From Gammaproteobacteria bacterium UBA3498 (GTDB taxonomy: Bacteria > Pseudomonadota > Gammaproteobacteria > Pseudomonadales > Pseudohongiellaceae): DNA of 22,056 nt. Where the stretch lies: assembly GCA_002377605.1 (NCBI GenBank), contig DFQD01000153.1:1-22056 (forward strand). The letters run 5' to 3'. This document shows, one piece after another, positions 15,417-22,056 of the stretch (position 1 is its first letter; every line of letters begins with the position of its first letter). The position numbers and the translations under genes were made by a program. Under the pieces are notes generated by a model. It had not been told where the DNA came from. It worked only from the letters and a program-made list of their open reading frames with translations, and did not search any database.

Positions 15417-16733
15417 TTATTCTAAAGCGTCATAGATTAAGTCGATCGCGACATTGCGCATATTAGCCGCTCCTGGCCGTCGCTGTCCTTGCGCTTGAAT
15501 CATTCCTAACCAAAACATATCCTGACTTGGATCGATCCAGAACCAAGTGCCAGCGGCGCCACTCCAGTAGTAGGTTCCAGGGCCTTGAGCAGTTTCTGCA
15601 AGTTCAGGATCGTAGATCACAGCAAAGTCCACACCGAATCCGATACCGGCTCTACCTGGACGATCGGGACCACCGCCAATGTCTAATTCATCTCGCAAAC
15701 TGTTAGTGCGCATGATGCGGACAGATTCTGGCGTTAGAATCCGTGCCCCATCCAACTCTCCTTCATTCACGAGCATTTGCAGAAAGCGAGCATAGTCATG
15801 GGTAGAAGAAACCAGTCCCCCTCCTCCGGATTCCATTCGATTTGGATCCAGATAGCTTGGCCGGTCTGGTCGATGAGGGCGTTGTACTAATCGGTTGCGT
15901 TCTTCGTCCCAGTTGTGAACTTCCGCAAAACGATACTCGTCTTCGTCACTTACATAGAAACGTGAATCACTCATACCTAGCGGCTCGAAAATTCTTTCAT
16001 TAAGAAAATCACCAAACTTCTGTCCTGATAGTTCTTGTACAATATAACCCTGAAGGTCGACTGCCACAGAATAGTAGTATTGTTCACCAGGCTGGGAGAG
16101 CAGTGGAATGCCAGCTACTTTCGCCACTAGCTCATCTAAATCTGTAGATGCCAAAACTGCTTGATCTCTAAAAGCACTATTAACTGGATCACTTCCACCG
16201 AGACCATAACCAAAGCCGGCGGAGTGGTTCAGAAGCTCTCTCATTGTCGGTTGCCGCTCTAAGGGAGCCAGTTCTATATTCCCATCATCATCATAACTTT
16301 TGAGCACTTTTAAATTTTCAAATTCAGGAATGTGCTTACTCACTGGATCATCAAAATTCCAGAGACCTTCTTCATGCAGCATCATTAATGCAACACCAGT
16401 TACTGGTTTGGTCATTGAGTAAATTCGAAAAAGTGTGTCTTTAGTCATAGGCGTCTGATCATTTACACGAGCTAGTCCAGCGGTCTCAAAGGTTGCCACT
16501 TCACCATCTTTTGCTAACATCCAAATCATCCCTGCGACATCTTGGTCGGCAACGATTTGCTCCATCGCCGCATCCAAATTCGCAATCCCCCTTTCAGAAA
16601 ATCCAGCTGCACTCGCGCCGACTTCATTTTGTGGCCAAGAGGTATCTGCAAGAGCACTATTATTGAAAAAGATAAAAGTTGTAACTAGAGCAAGGGCAAG
16701 TTTTTGTAGTCGCGCATTTATCGTGATTTTCAT
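15417..16733 (-). CDS. Secreted serine hydrolase, class-C beta-lactamase/family VIII esterase fold
   Basis: Exported 438-aa enzyme. The frame is open to 16829, but the ATG at 16733 has GGAG 7 nt upstream and starts the signal peptide (MKITINARLQKLALALV..., cleaved near ALA-D). The nucleophile motif SxxK is S106-M-T-K109 in FRIYSMTKP. The catalytic tyrosine is likely Y221 in EQYYYSVAVD, giving YSV rather than the YxN of true AmpC. That variant is typical of family VIII carboxylesterases and related D-aminopeptidase or transacylase proteins. ESGGGGLVSSTHDYARFLQ is also characteristic. The most probable role is an esterase or peptide-modifying hydrolase; beta-lactam resistance should not be assumed. 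Confidence 0.9.
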   Translation of the reverse strand: MKITINARLQKLALALVTTFIFFNNSALADTSWPQNEVGASAAGFSERGIANLDAAMEQIVADQDVAGMIWMLAKDGEVATFETAGLARVNDQTPMTKDTLFRIYSMTKPVTGVALMMLHEEGLWNFDDPVSKHIPEFENLKVLKSYDDDGNIELAPLERQPTMRELLNHSAGFGYGLGGSDPVNSAFRDQAVLASTDLDELVAKVAGIPLLSQPGEQYYYSVAVDLQGYIVQELSGQKFGDFLNERIFEPLGMSDSRFYVSDEDEYRFAEVHNWDEERNRLVQRPHRPDRPSYLDPNRMESGGGGLVSSTHDYARFLQMLVNEGELDGARILTPESVRIMRTNSLRDELDIGGGPDRPGRAGIGFGVDFAVIYDPELAETAQGPGTYYWSGAAGTWFWIDPSQDMFWLGMIQAQGQRRPGAANMRNVAIDLIYDALE

Positions 16734-16964
16734 TTGAATTCTCCGGGCCAATAATTTTCCAATCTGTCGTTGGATTTCGATTCTCTTGATCTTAAATGAG
16801 CCACCTGGGGATAGCCACTCGTAATTCAATTTAGGCTCAAGATGTTTGTCCTAGTGTACTGGTAAGGTAGTAGTGAATTTAATCTGCTCTTATTTTGGAA
16901 TTGCTGAATTGCCAGCTATTCGCTCCTCTTTTTATTGACTCATCCTGATCTTTAATTGAAGCAA

Positions 16965-16981
16965 CGCCCCTTTGTGGTGCA
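16965..16981 (+). promoter_or_regulatory. NtrC-like enhancer site A
   Basis: CGCCCC-TTTGT-GGTGCA matches the NtrC dyad TGCACC-N5-GGTGCA at 10 of 12 positions, with a perfect right half. Its centre lies about 139 nt upstream of the start point predicted from the sigma-54 promoter, a normal enhancer distance. NtrC identity is inferred. Confidence 0.55.
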
Positions 16982-17004
16982 CTACTATTTTGCCCCCTTT
17001 TTCC

Positions 17005-17021
17005 TGCACCATTTTGTAGCA
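17005..17021 (+). promoter_or_regulatory. NtrC-like enhancer site B
   Basis: TGCACC-ATTTT-GTAGCA matches the NtrC dyad at 10 of 12 positions, with a perfect left half. Its centre is about 99 nt upstream of the predicted start and 40 nt from site A, close to four helical turns, so the paired sites lie on nearly the same DNA face. Confidence 0.6.
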
Positions 17022-17085
17022 AAGAAATGAGGAAAATTTATAAAAAAATCCTCTGAGCCCAGTAAAAACGTGCCTTTCAATATTC

Positions 17086-17101
17086 TGGCAAGTTCTTTGC
17101 A
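17086..17101 (+). promoter_or_regulatory. Sigma-54 (-24/-12) promoter
   Basis: TGGCAAG-TTCT-TTGCA has the invariant GG and GC separated by exactly 10 bases and differs from the consensus TGGCACG-N4-TTGCA at one position. The predicted start of transcription is near 17112, leaving a leader of about 66 nt before the ATG at 17178. Sigma-54 promoters need an enhancer-binding activator, and two NtrC-like sites sit at the expected distance. Confidence 0.85.
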
Positions 17102-17177
17102 AAACATTTAGCAAATAATCGTTTGTTATTTTCGGCAAGCCTGACTTGCTAGATCGCAATTTAAATTGGAGGAAGAA

Positions 17178-17828
17178 ATGAAAAAGTTAACTCACCTGGC
17201 TGCTGGTCTCGTCTTGGCATCAAGCGGATTGATTGCCTCATCAGCGCATGCAGAGTTGTCCTATAACATCGGTTGGGCGTCCGAGTATTACTATCGCGGT
17301 ATTTTGCAGAAAGAGTCATCAGGATCTGCTGGAGTTGATTGGAATGATGAAAGCGGTTTCTACGTTGGGGCCTGGGCAGCGGACGTAGGTGATGGCGCTG
17401 AAGTCGATGGCTACTTTGGCTACAACTATGAATTCGATACCGGGTTTACTGTCGGTGTTGGATTTACCGGTTATTATTATACTGGCGAATTCGATGACAC
17501 GTACGAAGAAGTGAACTTCAATCTCGGGTATGGACCGTTGAGCTTGGAATACTCAGTAGGTGAATGGGAAGGATTTGGTGCTTCAGAAGATTACAATTTT
17601 CTCGCGATAACCTACACCGCTGACAATGGCATCTATGGTACTTATGGTACATTCGGCGACGATTTCGATGGCGACTACATTGAGATTGGATGGGGAACTA
17701 CTATCTCCGAAATCGACATTGGTATTGCTGGGATCTTCAGTAGTGAAGAACTTTCGGACCAGTTGAGCTCACAGGGTCTACCTGATGAAAGTGAAGCGAT
17801 CGTTTTTTCAATCGGTAAAACATTCTAA
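17178..17828 (+). CDS. TorF-family putative outer-membrane porin (TIGR02001-like)
   Basis: A 216-aa outer-membrane beta-barrel protein. The signal peptide MKKLTHLAAGLVLASSG... ends SAHA-E. The mature start LSYNIGWASEYYYRGI and the following alternating aromatic strands (FYVGAWAADVG, VDGYFGYNYEF, EEVNFNLGYGPLSLEYSVGE, GDYIEIGWGTTISEIDIGI, ending AIVFSIGKTF) are the pattern of the TorF family, which is often found near ammonium transporter genes. The ATG at 17178 is chosen because GGAGG precedes it by 5 nt; a TTG four codons earlier lies within that site. The sigma-54 promoter with NtrC-like sites suggests induction under nitrogen limitation and a role in uptake of a nitrogen source. The solute is unknown. 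The gene ends at its own terminator, so it is monocistronic. Confidence 0.88.
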   Translation: MKKLTHLAAGLVLASSGLIASSAHAELSYNIGWASEYYYRGILQKESSGSAGVDWNDESGFYVGAWAADVGDGAEVDGYFGYNYEFDTGFTVGVGFTGYYYTGEFDDTYEEVNFNLGYGPLSLEYSVGEWEGFGASEDYNFLAITYTADNGIYGTYGTFGDDFDGDYIEIGWGTTISEIDIGIAGIFSSEELSDQLSSQGLPDESEAIVFSIGKTF

Positions 17829-17866
17829 GTTATTCCTTTCGACTAACTGTAACCACCAGTCTGGAT

Positions 17867-17891
17867 AGGGCTCCATCCGGAGCCCTTTTTT
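17867..17891 (+). terminator. Rho-independent terminator of the TorF-family gene
   Basis: AGGGCTCC and GGAGCCCT pair around an ATCC loop (stem arms 17867-17874 and 17879-17886) and are followed by a T run to 17891. It lies 39 nt after the TorF-family stop. Confidence 0.93.
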
Positions 17892-17983
17892 GTGTGCGAC
17901 TAAAAAGCAGACTCTTTACCGCTGATTCCTTGATAGAATGAAACTACCGTGAATACAGTTAAAGAATTTCGGGGGCTCTGGAA

Positions 17984-18988
17984 ATGAAAAAAACTCACCC
18001 ACTATTAGTGATTATTGCGTCACTAGTAGCTTCTCCATTATTTGCGCAGGACACCTATGTAGCACCAAGAACTGAATGGGGTGCACCTGATTTGCAAGGA
18101 GTTTGGAATTTTTCATCCAACGTACCACTACAAAGACCAACCCAGTTTGGTGATAGAGAATTCATGACTGACGACGAAGTCACACAACTAAGAGCAAGGT
18201 TAGCTGCTGCTGATGCGGCTTCAGACCAAGCAGTTCCAGGTATCGAGAGTGAAACTAATCCTGGTGGCTACAATGATTTCTGGGTTGAGAGTGCTGGGAT
18301 TACGGATCAGATTCGGACGTCCCACATTGTTTATCCAACTAACGGCAGATTCCCAGATTTAGTGGAAGGAATTCGTCCGATTGCTGGTGGCCTTGGGCCC
18401 GATGTGCAAGGGGACAGACCTGTGCGATTTGTTGTTGGTGGCATAGGTAAAGATGGGCCAGAAGATCGAGGTCTGTCCGAGCGCTGTATTGTAGGTTTTA
18501 ATGCGGACCCGCCATTTCAGCCAAGCTTGTACAACAACAATTTGCAGATCGTACAAAACAAGGACCATGCGGTGATCTTAATGGAAATGATTCATGACGC
18601 TCGCATAGTCCCAATCGGTAAGCGCTCACAATTAGATGTTAGCATCAGGCAATGGTCTGGAGATTCTCGTGGCTATTGGGATGGCGACACCTTAGTAGTA
18701 GAGACAACTAATTTCACTGGCGTTACCCAGAGCTACCCAGGCTTCGGAACTGCAGAAAATAAAAAACTAACAGAGCGCTTTACTCGAATTGATCCATTCA
18801 CAGTGAACTATGAATGGACAATAGAAGATTCTTCTACTTTTACCGATCGAGTCACCGCAATCATTCCTATGACGAAAGTAGCTGGCCAACTCTATGAGTA
18901 TGCTTGCCATGAAGGCAATTACGGGATGATTAATATTTTGCGTGGGGCAAGAGTCGAAGAGCGACTAGCAGAAGAGTCGACCCAATAA
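17984..18988 (+). CDS. Secreted protein of unknown function
   Basis: A 334-aa protein with a clear signal peptide (MKKTHPLLVIIASLVASP, cleaved near LFA-Q). I recognise the sequence type as one that recurs in many copies in Acidobacteria and marine gammaproteobacteria, but I know no function. Marks are WGAPDLQGVWNFSSN just after the signal, a central SERCIVGF, MEMIHDARIVPIGKR, then IRQWSGDSRGYWDGDTLVVE, TNFTG, and near the C-terminus YEYACHEGNYGMINIL. The conserved His-Asp, Trp-Asp-Gly-Asp and Cys-His residues would suit a binding or enzymatic pocket, but this is speculation. It is flanked by the terminator of the TorF-family gene and by a bidirectional terminator, so it is probably transcribed alone. 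Confidence 0.75.
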   Translation: MKKTHPLLVIIASLVASPLFAQDTYVAPRTEWGAPDLQGVWNFSSNVPLQRPTQFGDREFMTDDEVTQLRARLAAADAASDQAVPGIESETNPGGYNDFWVESAGITDQIRTSHIVYPTNGRFPDLVEGIRPIAGGLGPDVQGDRPVRFVVGGIGKDGPEDRGLSERCIVGFNADPPFQPSLYNNNLQIVQNKDHAVILMEMIHDARIVPIGKRSQLDVSIRQWSGDSRGYWDGDTLVVETTNFTGVTQSYPGFGTAENKKLTERFTRIDPFTVNYEWTIEDSSTFTDRVTAIIPMTKVAGQLYEYACHEGNYGMINILRGARVEERLAEESTQ

Positions 18989-19001
18989 GTCAACACTCGA
19001 G

Positions 19002-19028
19002 AAAAACCGGAGGATTACTCCGGTTTTT
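19002..19028. terminator. Bidirectional rho-independent terminator
   Basis: AAAAACCGGAG pairs with CTCCGGTTTTT around GATTA (stem arms 19002-19012 and 19018-19028). The T tract on each strand lets it end both the secreted unknown gene (stop 18988) and the D-aminoacylase paralogue (stop at 19041). Confidence 0.92.
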
Positions 19029-19040
19029 ATTTCTCTATTT

Positions 19041-20720
19041 TTATTCGGACCACCCACGCCAACCGGGTCCGCGCACCACTTGCCCGGGTAAGGCACCAGT
19101 ATGTTTACCATTTCTCAGTACTAGCTCCCCGTTTACGATCACATGCTGCATACCAGTAGCATACTGATGGGGTTCTTCAAAAGATGAATGATCCTGAATT
19201 TCATAGGGGTCAAATATCACAATATCGGCGAAATAGTTTTCTCTAAGTTCACCACGATTACGAAGATTCAAATTTGTTGCTGGTAATTTAGTAAGTTTGC
19301 GGATTGCATCTGCTAGGGTAATCACTTGATCATCACGCACGTATTTAGCTAAAACACGAGCGAAGTTTCCATAAGCTCGGGGATGAGTACTCTGCTGCAG
19401 AAAACTGCCTTCTGCAGCCATCGAAGCGGCATCAGAACCGAAGCTAACCCAGGGAAGCGCTACTCCTTTTGCCACATTTTCTTCTGACATTAAAAAGTAA
19501 ACGACTTGTACTCTACTGCCATCAGCAACAACTAAATCAATAGCGGCGTCTGCGTAGTTTTGTCCCCGTTCTTTTGCTACTTCAGCCAATGTCCTACCAA
19601 TGTAATGACGCAAGTCGGGATTGCGGAACCCCACTAATAGTGTTCGCTCAGGCCCCGCTGACAATAGAAGATTTTCCCATTCATCAGTGGGTGTTGTCAT
19701 TTCTTCAAGGACTTGAGTGCGAATGTCTGAATTCTGCAAACGAGATCGCCAAGATTCATAGCCACCCTCCTGAACCCATGGGGGCATACCTGCATCTAAT
19801 CCAGTAGAGCCAGCAGTGTAAGTGTAAATGTTTGCCGTAATGTCCAGCCCTTCCGCTCGCGCTGATTCTACTTTCTCAACTACAGCATCAAACTTATCCC
19901 AGTTCTGTTGTCCTGCCATTTTCAGATGATAGATTTCAGCGCCAACATTACCTTCACGAGCGATGCGAATAAGTTCGTCAACCGATTCGAGTAAACGATT
20001 GCCTTCGCTTCGCATGTGAGATATATATATCCCATTGTATTCTCCAACTACTTTTGCCAATGCAATGAGTTCTTCCGTATCTGCATAAAAGGCAGGTGCA
20101 TAAATTAAGGAAGAGCCTAAACCCAGGGCACCATCCTCCATTGCTTCTCTCACTAGATTTTTCATACGCTCTAGTTCGGCCGCAGTCGGTGGTCGATCGT
20201 CATAACCGATTTCATGGACGCGCACTGAAGTAGCACCAACAAAAGAAGCAACATTTGGAGAGACTCCGCGCTCCACTAGGAATTCCAGGTATTCATCCAG
20301 CGTGGTCCATTCCACAGGCCATTTGATATCTCCTTGTGTGGCTATTGTCTGCTCACGCATAGCTTCATTAAGCGGGCCTTCTGAGCGGCCTTCGCCAAAA
20401 ACTTCCAGTGTCACCCCCTGGCGAATATCTCCCTGACTACGTCCATCGATTATGAGTGAGTCCGTAGCCCAACTCAGCATATTGATAAAACCAGGAGCGA
20501 CGACTAAACCCTCTGCGTTTATTACGTCGTTGGCTGAAGCTCGTAATTGTCCGATGGCGACTACTCGATCTCCATTGATGCCAATGTCAGCAACATAAGC
20601 TTGGCCGCCGTTGCCATCATAGACAATGCCATTCTCAATCAATAGATCATAGCGAGTAACCGTTGTGGTGCAGGCGCTGATGATGAGAACTATTGTGTAG
20701 AGAAGTGCTCGGTTTTTCAT
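19041..20720 (-). CDS. D-aminoacylase-family amidohydrolase, lipoprotein, lacking the HxH metal motif
   Basis: A 559-aa paralogue of the enzyme at 8136-9731, sharing the family's start (YDLLIENGIVYDGNGG), middle and end (YATGMQHVIVNGELVLRNGK). A lipobox at IISAC (C17) predicts a lipid anchor. AAGG lies 7 nt before the ATG. Kept family residues are H235 in YISHMRSEG, H265 in EIYHLKMAG and D430 in SFGSDAAS. Lost are both histidines of the HxH motif: where the paralogue has GFIDPHTH this protein has GFINMLSW, putting L82 and W84 at those positions. It also lacks the metal-bridging Cys (GVTLEVFGEG). Such a protein could hold only the single tightly bound metal, which is reported to be sufficient in the studied D-aminoacylase, so it may still be an enzyme. 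Substrate may differ from that of the paralogue. Confidence 0.87.
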   Translation of the reverse strand: MKNRALLYTIVLIISACTTTVTRYDLLIENGIVYDGNGGQAYVADIGINGDRVVAIGQLRASANDVINAEGLVVAPGFINMLSWATDSLIIDGRSQGDIRQGVTLEVFGEGRSEGPLNEAMREQTIATQGDIKWPVEWTTLDEYLEFLVERGVSPNVASFVGATSVRVHEIGYDDRPPTAAELERMKNLVREAMEDGALGLGSSLIYAPAFYADTEELIALAKVVGEYNGIYISHMRSEGNRLLESVDELIRIAREGNVGAEIYHLKMAGQQNWDKFDAVVEKVESARAEGLDITANIYTYTAGSTGLDAGMPPWVQEGGYESWRSRLQNSDIRTQVLEEMTTPTDEWENLLLSAGPERTLLVGFRNPDLRHYIGRTLAEVAKERGQNYADAAIDLVVADGSRVQVVYFLMSEENVAKGVALPWVSFGSDAASMAAEGSFLQQSTHPRAYGNFARVLAKYVRDDQVITLADAIRKLTKLPATNLNLRNRGELRENYFADIVIFDPYEIQDHSSFEEPHQYATGMQHVIVNGELVLRNGKHTGALPGQVVRGPGWRGWSE

Positions 20721-20805
20721 AGTATTACCTTATCGTTTACAGCTTTTGTGAAAAGCAAAGTAACTGAAAAGACGTTGATTTTGCCACTTTTATTTCTACT
20801 CCATA

Positions 20806-20834
20806 TTGACAACTTGCCTGTATGAAAATACTGT
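20806..20834 (+). promoter_or_regulatory. Candidate sigma-70 promoter of the dnaE2 gene
   Basis: A perfect TTGACA at 20806-20811 is followed after 17 nt by TACTGT at 20829-20834, a weak -10 that forms the left end of the LexA box, so bound LexA would block RNA polymerase. A TATAAT at 20858-20863 also exists but overlaps the start codon. Confidence 0.5.
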
Positions 20835-20848
20835 ATATATATACAGTA
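20829..20848. promoter_or_regulatory. LexA-binding site (SOS box)
   Basis: TACTGTATATATATACAGTA is a perfect 20-base palindrome identical to the E. coli LexA consensus (CTGT-N8-ACAG core at 20831-20846). It ends 13 nt before the ATG of the error-prone polymerase gene. The dnaE2 gene is the obvious target; the divergent D-aminoacylase start lies 108 nt away. Confidence 0.95.
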
Positions 20849-20861
20849 TTAGATCATTATA

Positions 20862-22056
20862 ATGGACCCTATACCTCTGGCGAAAACAGGGCTCAACCCT
20901 CCCCTTGAGCCTGCGGCTCTATCTCTGCCCGACTATGCAGAGCTGCACTGTATTTCCAATTTCAGCTTCTTGCGGGGCGCCTCTTTTCCAGAAGAACTAG
21001 TGGAACGCGCGGATGAGCTTGGCTATCGTGCGCTGGCTATTACCGACGAGTGCTCACTCAGTGGTGTAGTGCGAGCCCATATTGCAGCGAAGCGACGGGA
21101 TATTAAACTCATTATTGGTAGTGAGTTTGTTATGGATAAGGGTTGCCATCTGGTTTTACTTGCATGCAATCGCAAAGGCTATGGCCGCTTAAGTCACTTA
21201 ATATCATGTGCCCGCCGGGAAGCCGAAAAAGGCGGTTACTTCATCGATCGGGAGATGCTGGAAGATAACTTGCCAGAGGATTGTTTGGTATTGTGGCTGC
21301 CTGATCTATTAAATGAACCGGAACAACTTGCTTGCCAGGCGGTTTGGTTAAAGCGGCAGTTTCCAAATGGGCTCTGGATTGCTGCGGAGTTATTACTCCG
21401 TGGTAACGACCGTTTAAGATTACAACGCTTTCAAGAATTGGGAACTCAATTCGAAATTCCCCTATGTCCTGCCGGTGGTGTCTATATGCACGATGCTGGT
21501 CGTCGCATCTTGCAAGACACAGTTACGGCTATTCGTTTGATTAGACCCATTGATGAATTGGGTTTGGATGCTGAGAGTAATGGCCAGCGTCATCTACGCA
21601 CTCGTGAGCAACTTCATAAATTGTTTCCTGCTGAACTTATGGCGGTCACCGTTGAGATTGCCAATCGTTGTCATTTCGAGCTGGACGAACTGCGTTATGA
21701 ATATCCTCGTGAATTAGTCCCACCTGATTATACTCCCCACGGTTGGTTAAGAGAATTAACAGAAGCTGGTATTCGTGAACGATGGCCCAAAGGTACGACA
21801 GCAAAAGTTCGTAATATCATCGAACATGAACTGGCTCTAATTAAAGAACTTAATTACGAACACTATTTCTTAACCGTACATGACATTGTTGCCTTTGCCC
21901 GCAGCCAACATATTCTTTGTCAAGGTCGAGGTTCAGCAGCGAACTCTGCCGTATGCTATTGCCTAGGCATTACGGAAGTAGATCCTGCTCGAGTGGAAGT
22001 TTTATTCGAGCGGTTTATTTCCAAGGAGCGTGACGAGCCGCCCGATATTGATGTGG
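20862..22056 (+). CDS. dnaE2: Error-prone DNA polymerase III alpha subunit, DnaE2/ImuC (3' truncated by window)
   Basis: Translesion polymerase used in damage-induced mutagenesis. Only the first 398 codons lie in the window; the family is usually a little over 1000 aa. The N-terminal PHP domain begins with YAELHCISNFSFLRGAS (H29), the form characteristic of DnaE2/ImuC rather than replicative DnaE. The start of the polymerase palm is seen in LCQGRGSAANSAVCYCLG (about 352-369), and the first two catalytic aspartates are in PPDIDV (D395, D397) at the very end of the window. The ATG at 20862 is the only ordinary start after an in-frame stop at 20850-20852. No Shine-Dalgarno precedes it, so leader length and translation initiation are unclear. 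An exact LexA box lies just upstream. The partner genes imuA and imuB are not between the box and this gene. Confidence 0.93.
   Translation, partial: MDPIPLAKTGLNPPLEPAALSLPDYAELHCISNFSFLRGASFPEELVERADELGYRALAITDECSLSGVVRAHIAAKRRDIKLIIGSEFVMDKGCHLVLLACNRKGYGRLSHLISCARREAEKGGYFIDREMLEDNLPEDCLVLWLPDLLNEPEQLACQAVWLKRQFPNGLWIAAELLLRGNDRLRLQRFQELGTQFEIPLCPAGGVYMHDAGRRILQDTVTAIRLIRPIDELGLDAESNGQRHLRTREQLHKLFPAELMAVTVEIANRCHFELDELRYEYPRELVPPDYTPHGWLRELTEAGIRERWPKGTTAKVRNIIEHELALIKELNYEHYFLTVHDIVAFARSQHILCQGRGSAANSAVCYCLGITEVDPARVEVLFERFISKERDEPPDIDV

Larger units (their letters stand above)
16734..17177. other. 444-nt divergent intergenic region with enhancer-type promoter
   Basis: This gap lies between the serine hydrolase (minus) and the TorF-family gene (plus). 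Its plus-strand half holds two NtrC-like sites and a sigma-54 promoter, listed separately. An A/T-rich stretch at about 17032-17049 between enhancer and promoter could ease DNA bending. The half next to the serine hydrolase (16734-16964) shows nothing I can identify. A 75-codon minus-strand frame in the region is not supported. Confidence 0.6.

Noticed and set aside
15417..16733. An antibiotic-resistance beta-lactamase
   Set aside because: The SxxK motif is present but the tyrosine motif is YSV rather than YxN, which fits family VIII esterases and related hydrolases better.
16932..17159. Minus-strand 75-codon ORF upstream of the TorF-family gene
   Set aside because: It covers the NtrC-like sites and the sigma-54 promoter, has no ribosome-binding site and looks like non-coding sequence.
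20829..20848. The TA-rich palindrome as a simple repeat or terminator
   Set aside because: It matches the LexA consensus at every position, has no T tract typical of a terminator and lies just before an SOS-type gene.
20862..22056. Replicative DnaE rather than DnaE2/ImuC
   Set aside because: The ELHCISNFSFLRGAS start, the QGRGSAANS motif context with CYCLG, and the LexA box all point to the error-prone paralogue.

Overview
The window reads as chromosomal DNA of an aerobic, free-living, Gram-negative bacterium, most likely a marine gammaproteobacterium. This is inferred from the E. coli-type LexA box, the sigma-54/NtrC-type promoter, the many Sec-exported and lipobox-bearing proteins, the TorF-family porin, the YfcG-like glutathione transferase and the variety of haem proteins. 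No species can be named from the sequence. I see no tRNA, rRNA, CRISPR array, insertion sequence or prophage gene. Gene density is high and most genes have a clear Shine-Dalgarno sequence.

Layout. (1) 1-442, plus strand: the 3' end of a SUMF1/FGE-like domain protein. (2) 596-6315, minus strand: a run of five genes. In transcription order these are an AtaL-like (DUF1857) protein, a secreted PHB-depolymerase-type esterase, a cytochrome c5, a lipoprotein PQQ-type quinoprotein dehydrogenase and a secreted S9 prolyl-oligopeptidase-family peptidase. The last four are 10-46 nt apart and look like one operon for periplasmic hydrolysis and oxidation. (3) 6440-7994: a plus-strand dihaem cytochrome c and a convergent cytochrome c', separated by a bidirectional terminator. 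(4) 8136-11883, minus strand: a secreted N-acyl-D-amino-acid deacylase and, 28 nt upstream, an M13 metallopeptidase lipoprotein. (5) 12163-14504, plus strand: a possible 18-codon ORF, an unrecognised four-helix membrane protein, a cytochrome b561 and threonine synthase, all tightly packed. (6) 14747-16733: a YfcG/Ure2p-like glutathione transferase convergent with a secreted class-C beta-lactamase-type serine hydrolase. (7) 16965-17891: a textbook sigma-54 promoter with two NtrC-like enhancer sites, driving a TorF-family outer-membrane protein that ends at a strong terminator. (8) 17984-20720: a secreted protein of unknown function convergent with a second, lipoprotein, D-aminoacylase paralogue that has lost its HxH metal motif. 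(9) 20806-22056: a perfect LexA box followed within 14 nt by the 5' part of an error-prone DNA polymerase gene (DnaE2/ImuC), cut by the window end.

How the genes fit together. The theme is periplasmic breakdown and oxidation of organic matter. S9 and M13 peptidases and two D-aminoacylases would release amino acids (including D-forms) from peptides, and esterase and beta-lactamase-fold hydrolases would act on esters. The quinoprotein dehydrogenase would pass electrons through cytochrome c5. The dihaem c, c' and b561 cytochromes add respiratory or nitric-oxide-handling capacity. The NtrC-type promoter on the outer-membrane protein would link outer-membrane permeability to nitrogen limitation. 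The SOS-controlled polymerase is a separate stress function.

The observations most worth following are the sigma-54/NtrC control region at 16965-17101, the LexA-boxed dnaE2 without imuA-imuB in front of it, the metal-site losses in the D-aminoacylase paralogues, and the missing start codon of the membrane protein at about 12216.
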